DNA from: JBAXXL01 sp038206725
GTDB lineage: Bacteria > Bacteroidota > Ignavibacteria > Kapaibacteriales > UBA2268
DNA: 32,113 nt
Reading direction: 5' to 3'
NCBI GenBank assembly: GCA_038206725.1
Contig: JBBRAO010000035.1
Coordinates: forward strand, 1 to 32,113
Shown: piece after piece, positions 32,089-32,113 of the stretch
Layout of the letters: the number at the start of each line of letters is the position of its first letter
Position numbering within the stretch: the first letter of the stretch is position 1
Notes under the pieces: generated by a model
Seen by the model: the letters and a program-made list of their open reading frames with translations, nothing else
Told to the model about the DNA's origin: nothing
Database searches by the model: none
Translations under genes and position numbers: made by a program

Positions 32089-32113
32089 GTGACTCATCAA
32101 CCCCACACTTCAG
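32089..32113 (+). CDS. Start of a gene cut by the right edge
   Basis: GTG at 32089 has a very strong AAAAGGAGG ribosome binding site (GGAGG 32078-32082, 6-base spacer). The eight visible codons read MTHQPHTS. ATG is absent in this frame. Nothing can be said about function. Confidence 0.5.

Overview
The window looks like a chromosomal segment of an AT-rich member of the Bacteroidota/FCB group, possibly on the Chlorobi-Kapabacteria-Ignavibacteria side (inference, no phylogeny run). Five predicted secreted proteins end in a type IX secretion (T9SS) type A sorting domain. Several upstream regions carry the Bacteroidota-type -7 element TAnnTTTG. The housekeeping genes (htpG, scpA, mgsA, an SDR-type threonine dehydrogenase, the lemA/DUF3137 pair) fit this assignment. 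No integrase, transposase, CRISPR-Cas, T9SS machinery or recognisable defence operon was found. The region reads as ordinary chromosome rich in cell-envelope and secreted proteins.

Layout. 1-3018: the C-terminal end of a T9SS cargo gene, a short ORF6N-type protein that looks internally deleted, and an outer-membrane protein with two OmpA-like domains closed by a strong terminator. 3019-3611: a non-coding stretch with six copies of a palindromic 49-bp tandem repeat, flanked by inverted relatives of its core. 3612-5844: mgsA, lemA, a DUF3137 gene, tRNA-Leu(CAG) and a two-way terminator. 5865-8828 (minus): YceI-like protein, porin-like barrel and lipoprotein. 9056-14809 (minus): a 1498-residue DUF11-repeat surface protein and a secreted alpha/beta hydrolase, both T9SS cargo. 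14951-19488 (plus): secreted alkaline phosphatase, threonine dehydrogenase, scpA, ybaK and a WG-repeat protein. 19493-20490 (minus): SpoU-type methyltransferase and LytR_C protein, divergent from htpG. 22604-27303: a T9SS cargo with ASH-like repeats faces a minus-strand pair made of a small outer-membrane barrel and a T9SS cargo. 27690-31799 (plus): a rhomboid-like membrane protein without the catalytic serine motif, a PPOX-family protein, an unusual Tyr/Trp- then Ser/Arg-rich lipoprotein, and an OmpP1/FadL-like barrel. The right edge holds short palindromic repeats and the start of another gene.

The two observations most worth following are in the 25551-27303 gene. First, the protein contains a compact phospholipase A2-like active site (CCxxHD, then DRNxxxCF). 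Second, its signal peptide, with a good ribosome binding site, is separated from the rest of the reading frame by a run of ten T. Losing one T joins them perfectly, which suggests a phase-variable on/off secreted enzyme (or a base-calling error in the run). The 49-bp repeat array and the shortened ORF6N gene are secondary points of interest. All family assignments come from recognising motifs by eye; no database search was run.
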